Positions 50,041 to 58,217 of a stretch of 64,000 nt of DNA are shown here, one piece after another (the first letter of the stretch is position 1; the number at the start of each line of letters is the position of its first letter). The notes beneath the pieces were generated by a model. That model did not search any database. It saw nothing but the letters and a program-made list of their open reading frames with translations, and was not told the origin of the DNA. A program made the translations under genes and the position numbers. This stretch comes from Marivita sp051251565. Its GTDB lineage: Bacteria > Pseudomonadota > Alphaproteobacteria > Rhodobacterales > Rhodobacteraceae. Location of the stretch: contig NZ_JBPOFB010000003.1 of NCBI RefSeq assembly GCF_051251565.1, forward strand, positions 367,185-431,184, written 5' to 3'.

Positions 50041-50742
50041 CTATGCGATGGAGGGTTCGTCGTGTTTGTCCAACAGGCTGTTTGCCGCGACGAGTTTGGT
50101 GAGCATGTTGCGGTGGAAGCTGGCATAGACGGCTTGATTGACCTCTTCATTCGTTGCGACCAGAGATCTGAGGTCATCGCCTTTGATCGCCCAGTATGTG
50201 ATCGGAGTTAGGGCAATAGCAGTTCCCGTTGCGGCCGCTTTGGTCAGGACGGTCATTTCACCGACGAAATCGCCCGGCAGGCACTGGCCAAGGGTGGTTT
50301 CCTTGCCGGTGATCTCAACCGTTCCATCCGCGATGTAGATTAGGTTATCGACAGGGCTGCCTGCTTGGGTGAATTTGGTACCTACATCAGCGTCGTGCCA
50401 TGCGCCTTTGCGGATGATCTTGCGCTTGAGCTTGTTGCTGAGGCCGGGGAAGGCATCATGCACAAACGCGGCTTCGCGGCCGTCGAATTTCTCGAATCGG
50501 TTTTGTGCGTAGGTGACAGACAATTGCACGATGTTGACCAAAACCAGCAGGGTTTCCCAAAATACGCCAACCGGGTCTTTGAGCCAGATAAAATCATAGG
50601 CAATGGCGACAAAGGCCGACAGGATCACCAGCACCCGCAAAACCCACATCACGCGCATCACCATCGAGAGGACGAGAAGGAGATAGGACAGATGGCCGAC
50701 CAACCCGCCGATTGAAAAGGCGGATTCCAGTGTAAGCTCCAT
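50041..50742 (-). CDS. three-helix membrane protein with cyclic-nucleotide-binding domain (Popeye-like), 233 aa
   Basis: Three N-terminal membrane helices (about residues 10-30, 30-50 and 55-78) are followed directly by a cNMP-binding fold (about 100-225): GTKFTQAGSPVDNLIYIADGTVEI, then CLPGDFVGEMTVLTKAAATGTAIAL, where GDFVGEM stands for the phosphate-binding cassette and Arg is replaced by the TAAATGTA segment. The layout of three helices plus one cNMP fold is that of Popeye proteins. There is no output domain. The ATG at 50742 has GGAG 8 bases before it; another ATG four codons upstream has none. Confidence 0.82.
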   Translation of the reverse strand: MELTLESAFSIGGLVGHLSYLLLVLSMVMRVMWVLRVLVILSAFVAIAYDFIWLKDPVGVFWETLLVLVNIVQLSVTYAQNRFEKFDGREAAFVHDAFPGLSNKLKRKIIRKGAWHDADVGTKFTQAGSPVDNLIYIADGTVEITGKETTLGQCLPGDFVGEMTVLTKAAATGTAIALTPITYWAIKGDDLRSLVATNEEVNQAVYASFHRNMLTKLVAANSLLDKHDEPSIA

Positions 50743-51072
50743 TGCAGTCTCCATTGCGCCAGATATCGGGGGTGCACCTGCTGTGATTGGACCGCCCTGC
50801 GGTGCCCGGTTGGGGCGTGTTCAGAGCGTTCGTTTCATATTCGGGACTGTGACAAACCTGTCAATCACCAAGTCGGTTTGCCTGCTGGCAGGCGGCAGGT
50901 CTGTTGGGATTGAGTTAAATGCAACCTGTTTGGTGTTTGGCGACGCCGCGCGGGTGCGGTAGATACTCTGTGACGGTCAGGACGACCGAAACCATATTCA
51001 GTTGACGCGCGTGGTGACTTGGGAGCGCGGGGACGGAGGGTTTCGGCGCTTGCTGGAACCCTCCGTAACATT
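50743..51072. other. 330-bp intergenic region without a gene
   Basis: No credible coding frame is seen. A 10-bp perfect hairpin stem lies at 51033-51066 (ACGGAGGGTT with its complement), 6 bp beyond the DUF1761 stop, a likely end of the tsaD operon transcript though without a T-run. The rest should hold the promoter of the cyclic-nucleotide-binding gene. Confidence 0.6.
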
Positions 51073-51471
51073 TCAGACCAACGTGATAACAGCACCGATC
51101 ACGCCAGATCCCAAAGCCGCATATCCCCCATCAATCAGGGTAAGTTTGAACGGCCTGCCGGCAAAGCCATAGCTCAGGGCCAGCCAAGGGGCTGCGAAAC
51201 ACGCCCCGATGCCAAGGCCAGAGGTAAAGCCTTTGCCAAAGGTTTCGGTTCCCAACATGTCGAAGGCGTAGACCATCGTGGCCGAGACGATCATCACAGC
51301 GATGATGCTGATCACATACGGCTTGGGGCTTGCGCGGTTCGTGGGTCTGCCATTGGCGCCGACAGGCACGCCTGACGCGACCGACCAGGATTTGGCAAAC
51401 ACGCTGTACCATACTGCGCCAAAGGCCCATCCGGCCAGACCGGCGACCAGAACGGTAAGAAGGGTCATCAT
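51073..51471 (-). CDS. DUF1761 family membrane protein, 132 aa
   Basis: Four predicted membrane helices (about residues 3-24, 50-70, 80-103, 112-131). The opening LVAGLAGWAFGAVWYSVFAKSW (split) with its G-x-x-W-Y motif is typical of DUF1761. Function unknown. It is the last gene of the tsaD-gpsA-yciI-EVE run, only 4 bp after the EVE gene. Either of two adjacent ATGs could be the start. Confidence 0.83.
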   Translation of the reverse strand: MMTLLTVLVAGLAGWAFGAVWYSVFAKSWSVASGVPVGANGRPTNRASPKPYVISIIAVMIVSATMVYAFDMLGTETFGKGFTSGLGIGACFAAPWLALSYGFAGRPFKLTLIDGGYAALGSGVIGAVITLV

Positions 51472-51475
51472 GGGT

Positions 51476-51895
51476 CTAGCCTTTCAGCCCGGCCAGATCA
51501 CAGACGATCCGCCATTCCTCGGGTGTGACCGGCTGCACCGAGAGGCGTGAATTGGTCACAAGCACCATCTGCGACAGCCGGTCATCCGCTTTGATCTGGT
51601 CCAGCGATATGGGCGTTTTGGCCGCTTGCACCGCTTTGATGTCCACACAGTCCCAGCGCGGATCGTCGGTTTTGCTTTCGGGGTGGGCGGTGGTGATCAC
51701 CTCGACAGTGCCCACCACTGACTTTTCCTTTTGCGAATGGTAGAAGAACCCAAGATCCCCCACCGACATCGCACGCATGAAATTCCGCGCCTGATAGTTG
51801 CGCACGCCGTCCCATTCTTCGCCCGTATCGCCTTTGGCGACCTGCTGGTCCCAGGACCATGTCGAGGGTTCGGATTTGAACAGCCAGTATTTCAT
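51476..51895 (-). CDS. EVE domain protein, 139 aa
   Basis: Single PUA-like EVE domain, a fold that binds modified bases in DNA or RNA. Family landmarks: MKYWLFKSEPSTWSWDQQ, WDGVRNYQARNFMRAMSVGDLGFFYHS (split) and VGTVEVI. The ATG at 51895 is set by homology and overlaps the yciI stop by 4 bp. EVE proteins commonly sit beside core genes in proteobacteria, as here, and their native ligand is unknown. Confidence 0.93.
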   Translation of the reverse strand: MKYWLFKSEPSTWSWDQQVAKGDTGEEWDGVRNYQARNFMRAMSVGDLGFFYHSQKEKSVVGTVEVITTAHPESKTDDPRWDCVDIKAVQAAKTPISLDQIKADDRLSQMVLVTNSRLSVQPVTPEEWRIVCDLAGLKG

Positions 51896-52167
51896 CGCTG
51901 GATGACTCGCTTCCACGGGATCAGGTCAACGCTTTGGAACAGACCCGCCTTGGCATAAGGGTCTGCATCTGCCCAAGCCTGCGCGGCGGGCATATCGGCC
52001 ACGTCCAGCACGATCAGCGATCCGATCATCTGTTCGGCATCGTCCAGCAGGGGCCCGGCCTGTTCAACAACGCCGGTCGCGTTGAGATAGGCGAGGTGCG
52101 CGTCGCGGTTGGCTTTGCGGGTTTCAAGAGCGCCGTCTTTGTCGCGGGCAATCAGGGCAATCAGCAT
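51892..52167 (-). CDS. YciI-like protein, 91 aa
   Basis: Small ferredoxin-like fold protein. The hallmark catalytic-looking pair is present: His in RDAHLAYLN and Asp in GPLLDD, plus the C-terminal DPYAKAGLFQSVDLIPWKRV. The ATG follows the gpsA TAA with no gap (TAAATG), using a GGAAGA ribosome-binding site inside gpsA. Biochemical role unknown. Confidence 0.92.
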   Translation of the reverse strand: MLIALIARDKDGALETRKANRDAHLAYLNATGVVEQAGPLLDDAEQMIGSLIVLDVADMPAAQAWADADPYAKAGLFQSVDLIPWKRVIQR

Positions 52168-53124
52168 TTATTCTTCCTTTAGGGGACGGGTCATCAGGTC
52201 TGTTATGGCATCGGCAATCGTAATCGTCCCGTCAAGCAGCTCTGTCACGGCTTTAGTGATGGGAACGTCGATGGTTTTGCGCTGAGCGATTTCAAGCATG
52301 GCGCGCGCGGTTGCGGCGCCTTCGACTGTGATGGCTGGATCGAATGGGTCATTTCGACCCAAACACAGCCCAAGTTGGTAATTGCGGGACAGGTCGGATG
52401 TGCAGGTCAGGGCCAGATCCCCCAGACCGGACAGACCCGACAGCGTGTCGGGCTGCGCCCCGAAATGTGCGCCGATCCGCTGTATCTCGGCAAAGCCGCG
52501 GGTGAGGGTTGCGGCGCGCGCGCTGTCGCCAAGGCCCGCACCGATCACCGCACCGCAGGCGATGGCCATGACGTTCTTAAGCGCGCCACCAAGTTCGGCC
52601 CCGATCGTGTCTGTTGTGCGGTACAGACGCAGTGTGGGTGTTGTCAGCCGTGCCTGCAACGCTTTGCCCGCAGCGTCATCTGCGCAGGCCAGCGTCAGCG
52701 CGGTGGGGCGGCCAATGGCGATGTCGGCGGCGAAACTTGGGCCGGTCAGGATCGCCGCAGTTGCGTCCGGGAACCGTTCGCGGATCACCCCGGTGGGGCC
52801 GAAGCCGGTGCGAAGTTCGATGCCTTTGCAGCAGGCAACCAGCGGCGTATCGGGTGTTTCGACGTGTTTCAGTGCGGCGCGCAGGTGTTGCAAGGGAATG
52901 GCGAGCAACAGCGCGTCTGCATGGTCGAGCGCGGCCTGGTCGGACGTGATGTGCAGCGCATCTGGGAACGGCGCGTTGGGTAAATAGGCTCTGTTAAGGC
53001 GCAACTTGGCCATTTCGGCGGCGTGGTCTGGTGATCGCGCGCAAAGGGTGACGGGGGTTCCGGTGCGGGACAGTGCGATGGCCAAAGCGGTGCCGAAAGC
53101 CCCGGCCCCCATCACGCCAATCAT
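52168..53124 (-). CDS. gpsA: NAD(P)-dependent glycerol-3-phosphate dehydrogenase, 318 aa
   Basis: Makes sn-glycerol 3-phosphate for phospholipid synthesis. GVMGAGAFGTALAIALSRTG is the nucleotide-binding loop; LLAIPLQHLRAAL, CCKGIE, LTGPSFAADIAIG, GGALKNVMAIACG with the catalytic Lys, and SGLGDLALTCTSDLSRN are all in place. The start overlaps the tsaD stop by 4 bp. Confidence 0.97.
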   Translation of the reverse strand: MIGVMGAGAFGTALAIALSRTGTPVTLCARSPDHAAEMAKLRLNRAYLPNAPFPDALHITSDQAALDHADALLLAIPLQHLRAALKHVETPDTPLVACCKGIELRTGFGPTGVIRERFPDATAAILTGPSFAADIAIGRPTALTLACADDAAGKALQARLTTPTLRLYRTTDTIGAELGGALKNVMAIACGAVIGAGLGDSARAATLTRGFAEIQRIGAHFGAQPDTLSGLSGLGDLALTCTSDLSRNYQLGLCLGRNDPFDPAITVEGAATARAMLEIAQRKTIDVPITKAVTELLDGTITIADAITDLMTRPLKEE

Positions 53125-54191
53125 GCTTTTGCGCCCTTTTTGCCGCTGCCAATAAGGCTTGGCGCGTGGGTGTCGAGAGGCCAGCGTGGGCGCGCGGACA
53201 GGGCCAGATCATCTGCACCGTCGACGGCGAATTTCTCGGCCCCGGCATAGGCGATCATGGCGGCGTTGTCGGTGCACAGGGCCAATGGTGGCGCAATGAA
53301 CGGCAGGGCGTGATCGGCGCAAAGCGTCTCTAATGCGCTGCGTAGAGCCACATTTGCAGCCACACCACCCGCGACTGCAAAGCCGCTGATGCCCGGTGAC
53401 AACGCCAGCGCACGGCGGGATTTTTCGACCAGCACATCGCGCACGGCGGCTTGGAACCCGGCGCACAGGTCGTTCACGTCTGACGCGTGCAGCCCGGATT
53501 GATCCAAGACAAGCTGATCGCGCTGACGCAGCAGCGCGGTTTTGAGGCCCGAGAAGGACAGGTCACATCCGGGGCGGTCCAGCAAGGGACGCGGAAAGCG
53601 AAAGCGTTTCGCATCGCCGCACAGCGCGTGACGTTCTACCGACGGTCCGCCGGGTTGCGGCAGCCCAAGCAAGCGGGCGGTTTTGTCAAAGGCCTCGCCG
53701 GGGGCGTCGTCGATGGTGCTGCCCAGACGGGTGAACGTAGTGGGGCCATCGACGCGGAGGAACTGGCAATGTCCACCGGACACCAGAAGGATGAGATACG
53801 GATAGCCAAGCCCGTCCGTGAGGCGCGGGGTGAGCGCGTGCCCGGCAAGGTGGTTCACCCCGATCAAGGGTTTGCCGGTGGCGGCGCTGAGCCCTTTGGC
53901 CATCATCACACCAGACAGCACGCCGCCGATGAGGCCTGGCCCTGCGGTGACCGCAATGGCATCGACATCGGCAAGGGGAATCCCGGCCTCGGACAAAGCA
54001 GTTTCGATGCAAAGATCAAGCTTCTCGGCATGGGCGCGGGCGGCGATCTCCGGGACCACACCGCCATATGCGGCATGCAGTGCGGTTTGGTCTGCAACGA
54101 CCGAGGACAAGATGCTGCGCCCGCGCACTATAGCGGCGGCGGTATCGTCACAGCTGCTTTCCAGCCCAAGAACAGTGATGTCGTGGTCCAT
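53121..54191 (-). CDS. tsaD: tRNA N6-adenosine threonylcarbamoyltransferase TsaD, 356 aa
   Basis: Catalytic subunit of t6A synthesis. Metal-binding His114 and His118 in NHLAGHAL, the nucleotide-fold LGLESSCDDTAAAIV, LVSGGHCQFL, GEAFDKTARLLGLPQPGGP and the CTDNAAMIAYAG near the C-terminus are intact. The ATG at 54191 is set by homology. It leads a five-gene minus-strand operon and is divergent from hemD across 73 bp. Confidence 0.97.
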   Translation of the reverse strand: MDHDITVLGLESSCDDTAAAIVRGRSILSSVVADQTALHAAYGGVVPEIAARAHAEKLDLCIETALSEAGIPLADVDAIAVTAGPGLIGGVLSGVMMAKGLSAATGKPLIGVNHLAGHALTPRLTDGLGYPYLILLVSGGHCQFLRVDGPTTFTRLGSTIDDAPGEAFDKTARLLGLPQPGGPSVERHALCGDAKRFRFPRPLLDRPGCDLSFSGLKTALLRQRDQLVLDQSGLHASDVNDLCAGFQAAVRDVLVEKSRRALALSPGISGFAVAGGVAANVALRSALETLCADHALPFIAPPLALCTDNAAMIAYAGAEKFAVDGADDLALSARPRWPLDTHAPSLIGSGKKGAKA

Positions 54192-54264
54192 CAGACTTTC
54201 CGTTGCACCCATAAGGGCAAGCAGTTACCACCCTTGGGTGCTGCTCACAACAACACGGGATGCG

Positions 54265-54999
54265 ATGGTCTTGCGACGCCCTCTGCTGCTGCTGACACGA
54301 CCAAAGCCGTCTTCGGACGCGTTTTGGGACGCCCTGCCGGAGGACGTGCGTGCCGCCGTCGATTTTTTAATCAATCCGCTGCTGTCGATCAAAGTGACCG
54401 GGCCATTGCCGTCGCTTGAGGGGACCGCCGGGTTGATATTCACCTCTGCGAACGGTTTAGATGCGTATAAGGTTTTAGGAGGGCCTTTATTGTCTGTGCC
54501 TGTCATTGCGGTGGGCGCATCAACAGGAGAGGCAGCGCGCGCCTTTGGGTTTGACACGGACGTGTCTGGCGGAACGGCGGATCAGTTGGTCAGGCATGTT
54601 CTTGACCGTGGCTATTGTGGGCCGCTGCTGCATGTGAGGGGGGAAAACGCGATCGGGGATATCGCAGAACGCTTGACGGAGGCCGGGGTCGCAACATCAG
54701 ACGTGGTGGTCTACGATCAGGTGCTTGAGCCGTTTGCACGAGACACGCGGGAGGCTTTGTCGCAAGACAGACCCGTGCTTGCGCCGGTATTCTCGGCCCG
54801 GACAGCGCAGCAGCTTGGCCGCGAATCGGCAGGGCTTGGCGATATCAGGTTTGCGGCGATCAGCCGGGCGGTGGCGGGCGCGTTGCCTCTGGCGGCACAG
54901 AATGAGACACGCATTGCAAAGACGCCCGACCGGGGCGGCATGATTGAATTGATCGTTGAAATGGTCACGGACGCTACGAATCTTGAGCGGCGCACGTGA
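54265..54999 (+). CDS. hemD: uroporphyrinogen-III synthase, 244 aa
   Basis: Cyclises hydroxymethylbilane in haem synthesis. The family diverges strongly; recognisable are LLLTRPKPSSDAF, LIFTSANGLDAY, VIAVGASTGEAARAFGF, LHVRGENAIGDIAERL, and FSARTAQQL near the C-terminus. The ATG at 54265 starts the homology (MVLRRPLLLLTRP). The open frame upstream runs antisense through tsaD and is not real coding. First of the hemD, Mic60-like, hemY trio. Confidence 0.9.
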   Translation: MVLRRPLLLLTRPKPSSDAFWDALPEDVRAAVDFLINPLLSIKVTGPLPSLEGTAGLIFTSANGLDAYKVLGGPLLSVPVIAVGASTGEAARAFGFDTDVSGGTADQLVRHVLDRGYCGPLLHVRGENAIGDIAERLTEAGVATSDVVVYDQVLEPFARDTREALSQDRPVLAPVFSARTAQQLGRESAGLGDIRFAAISRAVAGALPLAAQNETRIAKTPDRGGMIELIVEMVTDATNLERRT

Positions 55000-55061
55000 C
55001 GATCGTAAGGTAGAATTGACAGCACTGTCGTGTTGAATTGACAGATTCGAGGGAATAGCCG

Positions 55062-56453
55062 GTGGCGAAACGCAAAATCACGGATAAAACGTCAAAGACA
55101 GAGACCGAAGATCAGGTAGATGCCAATGGTGTGACCGATCCAAAGGAGGTGGCGGGCGACGTTTTGTCTGACCTTGAAGCGGCACCTGAGGCCCCTGATG
55201 CGGGCGATAAAGTTGCTGACGACGTTCTGTCCCTTGAAGAGCCGAAATCGGATGATGTGACCCTGTCCGATGACGCGCTTGATCACGATAGCGTCGCGGC
55301 AACCGAGAAAGGCGACGATCATCTGTCCGAAGATGAGGCGGAAGCGCTGTTGATAGATGCGGAAACGGTTGAGGGGCACGCTGCTGATCCCGAGCCGATA
55401 GAGGCGCCGGCGCCTGTCCCGCTTGCCCCAGAGGTGATTCGAGAAACAACCATTGAGCGCAAGGGCGGGTTTGTTCCGATGCTTGCGGGGGGGGTTGTTG
55501 CTGCTGCGCTGGGTTATGGGGCGGCGGCATATGTGTCTCAGGATGTCTGGCCGTTTGCCGCAACGGGCAACAGCTTTGAGGATGACACCCGTGCGGCGTT
55601 GACCGAACAGGGTGGCGTGGTGTCCGATCTTGGTGCGCGTCTGGCGACGCTGGAGGCGACCGAAGCCCCGAGCGTTGATTTGACTCCGATTGAGGACCAG
55701 ATTGCAGCGGTGCAGTCCACGGCGTCTGACCTTGCCACGCGGCTGGATGCCACCACGGCGCGCATCGAAGAGATGACCGCGCGGGTAGATGTGCTTGAGC
55801 GTCAGCCGCTTGAACAGGCCGTGTCGCCCGAGGCGATTGCCGCTTACGAACGTGCGCTTGCGGATTTGCAGGCGGATGTCGAGGCACAGCGCGCCGAAGT
55901 GGTCCAGATGGCCCAAGAAGCGGTTGCTGCCGAAGAAAACGCCGAAGAGCAGGCGAAATTGGCAGCATCGCGTGCGGCCTTGGCGACGATCACCGCCGCG
56001 CTTGAAAGCGGCACGGGCTATGCCGACGCGGTTGGGGTTCTGGCCGCCAACGGTGTCGAGGTGCCCGAGGTTTTGGCCGCTGCCGCCGAGGCGGGATTGC
56101 CGACGATGGCGGGCCTGATGACCAGTTTCCCGGATACTGCGCGTGCGGCGTTGTCTGCGGCCCGCAGTGTTGAGACGGAAACAGCCGAGGGCACTGGCCG
56201 GATTGCCACGTTCTTTGCCAACCAGCTTGGTGCGCGATCTGTAGCGCCGCGCGAGGGCGACAGCCCGGACGCGGTTCTGTCGCGCGCCGAAGCAGCGGTG
56301 CGGGGGGGCGATCTGGGTGCGGCGCTTGATGAATTGACCGCGTTGCCGGAGGTTGCGCTGGGCGCGGTGTCGGATTGGCAAGCGCGCGCAAAAACACGCC
56401 TTGAGGCGCAAACGGCTGCGGACGGTCTCGTTCAGCAGCTTCTTCAGGAATAA
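55062..56453 (+). CDS. Mic60/mitofilin-like membrane protein (COG4223), 463 aa
   Basis: Alphaproteobacterial relative of the mitochondrial crista-organising protein Mic60. An acidic, disordered N-terminus (1-135), one membrane helix (137-158), a long heptad-rich coiled coil (about 195-310) and a C-terminal mitofilin-like domain (about 350-463) are visible. Start is GTG with GAGGGA upstream. Position between hemD and hemY is the arrangement described for this family. The role inferred from relatives is shaping intracytoplasmic membranes and tethering the outer membrane. Confidence 0.88.
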   Translation: MAKRKITDKTSKTETEDQVDANGVTDPKEVAGDVLSDLEAAPEAPDAGDKVADDVLSLEEPKSDDVTLSDDALDHDSVAATEKGDDHLSEDEAEALLIDAETVEGHAADPEPIEAPAPVPLAPEVIRETTIERKGGFVPMLAGGVVAAALGYGAAAYVSQDVWPFAATGNSFEDDTRAALTEQGGVVSDLGARLATLEATEAPSVDLTPIEDQIAAVQSTASDLATRLDATTARIEEMTARVDVLERQPLEQAVSPEAIAAYERALADLQADVEAQRAEVVQMAQEAVAAEENAEEQAKLAASRAALATITAALESGTGYADAVGVLAANGVEVPEVLAAAAEAGLPTMAGLMTSFPDTARAALSAARSVETETAEGTGRIATFFANQLGARSVAPREGDSPDAVLSRAEAAVRGGDLGAALDELTALPEVALGAVSDWQARAKTRLEAQTAADGLVQQLLQE

Positions 56454-56464
56454 GGGGGCGTCTC

Positions 56465-57988
56465 ATGCTTTGGTCGTTGTTCAAGATTGTTTTGTTTGTT
56501 GTCATCGTCACCGGCCTGACTTTGGGGGCTGGCTTTCTCATGGAAAGCAATGGCGGCATCCAGATCACCGCAGGGGGGACGGAGTTTACCCTTGGGCCGT
56601 TGCAATCGGTAATTGCAGCATTGGTGGCGATCCTTGTGGTTTGGATTTTCCTCAAACTGTTTGCGCTTTTGATTGCGACGCTGAAATTCATCAACGGCGA
56701 TGAAACCGCGATTTCGCGCTATTTCGACCGCAACCGCGAACGCAAGGGTTTTCAGGCGTTGAGCGAAGGGTTGATGGCGCTCGCGTCTGGTGAAGGTCGT
56801 CTTGCGATGGCAAAGGCGACGAAGGCGGAAAAGTACCTGCACAAGCCGGAGCTGACCGACCTGATCACGGCCCAAGCGGCCGAGATGACAGGTGACAACA
56901 AGAAAGCCGAAGAGGTCTATAAGCGGTTGGTTCAGAACGACGCAACGCGGTTCGTCGGGGTGCGCGGATTGATGAAGCAAAAGCTGAATGCGGGCGATAC
57001 CGACACGGCGTTGAAGTTGGCTGAACGGGCGTTTGCGATCAAGCCCAAGCATGAAGAGGTGCAGGACACTTTGCTGCGGCTTCAGGCGCAGAACGCGGAT
57101 TGGACCGGGGCGCGCAGGACGCTGAATGCCAAGCTCAAGCATGGGGCGCTGCCGCGCGATGTGCACAAGCGCCGCGATGCTGTTCTGGCACTTTCTGAGG
57201 CTAAGGGTGTGTTGGACGACGGCAAGACAATCGAGGCGCAAGAGGCGGCGATCGCGGCGAACAAATCGTCGCCCGATCTGATCCCGGCAGCGGCGATGGC
57301 AGCGCGCAGCCATATCGCGCAGGGACGCGGCAAATACGCGATACGTATCCTGAAAAAGGCATGGCAAGCGCAACCTCACCCGGATCTGGCAGCGGCATTT
57401 GCAGAGATTGAACCGAACGAAACTGCCGCGGCGCGGCTCAAACGGTTCAAACAGTTGACAGCGTTGCGCCCGGAGCATCGGGAAACCAAGCTGCTTTTGG
57501 CCGAGCTTAACCTTGCGGCCGAGGATTTCCCTGAAGCGCGTCGCGCCATTGGCGATCTGGCCGAGACAGAACCGGACACGCGTGTTCTGGCCATCGTTGC
57601 GGCCACGGAACGGGGGCAAGGTGCGTCTGACGCCGTTGTGCGCGGCTGGCTGGCGCGGGCGCTGACCGCACCGCGTGGCCCGCAATGGGTTTGCGATAAT
57701 TGCAAGACCATCCACGCGGATTGGACCCCGGTTTGTAACAACTGCCAAAGCTTTGATACGCTGAGCTGGACCACACCGCCGCAAAGCGAAACGGTGCTGC
57801 CCGCCGGTGCCGAGATGCTGCCGTTGATTGTTGGCGCGATTGAGGACAAGACCAACCCTGTGGACGATGCCGATATCATAGAGCCAGCCCCGATTGTCCC
57901 AGATGAGGTTGTCGCGGACACACCCGTCGATGAGGTGACCGAGCCCTCTGAACAAGCGGGCGAAACGCTGGAGCCGGAAAAAAAGTGA
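56465..57988 (+). CDS. hemY: HemY-type tetratricopeptide membrane protein, 507 aa
   Basis: Two N-terminal membrane helices (about 3-28 and 42-68) are followed by a helical-repeat region (about 85-390). The C-terminal part holds a zinc-ribbon: Cys410, Cys413, Cys424 and Cys427 (C-D-N-C ... C-N-N-C), and a 75-residue acidic tail. Enterobacterial HemY lacks the zinc ribbon; alphaproteobacterial members have it. The exact task is unclear: linked to haem synthesis by neighbours, without known enzyme activity. It starts 11 bp after the Mic60-like gene. Confidence 0.88.
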   Translation: MLWSLFKIVLFVVIVTGLTLGAGFLMESNGGIQITAGGTEFTLGPLQSVIAALVAILVVWIFLKLFALLIATLKFINGDETAISRYFDRNRERKGFQALSEGLMALASGEGRLAMAKATKAEKYLHKPELTDLITAQAAEMTGDNKKAEEVYKRLVQNDATRFVGVRGLMKQKLNAGDTDTALKLAERAFAIKPKHEEVQDTLLRLQAQNADWTGARRTLNAKLKHGALPRDVHKRRDAVLALSEAKGVLDDGKTIEAQEAAIAANKSSPDLIPAAAMAARSHIAQGRGKYAIRILKKAWQAQPHPDLAAAFAEIEPNETAAARLKRFKQLTALRPEHRETKLLLAELNLAAEDFPEARRAIGDLAETEPDTRVLAIVAATERGQGASDAVVRGWLARALTAPRGPQWVCDNCKTIHADWTPVCNNCQSFDTLSWTTPPQSETVLPAGAEMLPLIVGAIEDKTNPVDDADIIEPAPIVPDEVVADTPVDEVTEPSEQAGETLEPEKK

Positions 57989-58066
57989 AATAGCACTTTT
58001 CTTGGACAAAAACCAATGCTAGTGCGCGCGCCAATCTCGGGCTGAGTTGTTCAGTGTCGGAGATTG

Positions 58067-58142
58067 GCCGCTGTAGCTCAGATGGTAGAGCACGTCATTC
58101 GTAATGATGGGGTCGGGGGTTCGAGTCCCTTCAGAGGCACCA
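58067..58142 (+). tRNA. tRNA-Thr (anticodon CGT), 76 nt, CCA encoded
   Basis: Cloverleaf by hand: acceptor GCCGCTG / CAGAGGC, D arm GCTC-8-GAGC, anticodon arm CGTCA-TTCGTAA-TGATG giving anticodon CGT, variable loop of 5, T arm GGGGG-TTCGAGT-CCCTT, discriminator A and encoded CCA. One acceptor pair is not complementary: G4 (58070) faces A69 (58135), where the other six pair. It follows hemY by 78 bp. Confidence 0.93.
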
Positions 58143-58217
58143 TTTTTATTTGGCCTACCGCCTTCGGCTACTTGAGGCCGGTGTGGTTCGAGGTTTGTCC
58201 TCTCACCTGCACCAACT

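Noticed and set aside
53818..54264. Upstream extension of the hemD frame
   Set aside because: It is antisense to tsaD, and hemD homology begins at the ATG at 54265.
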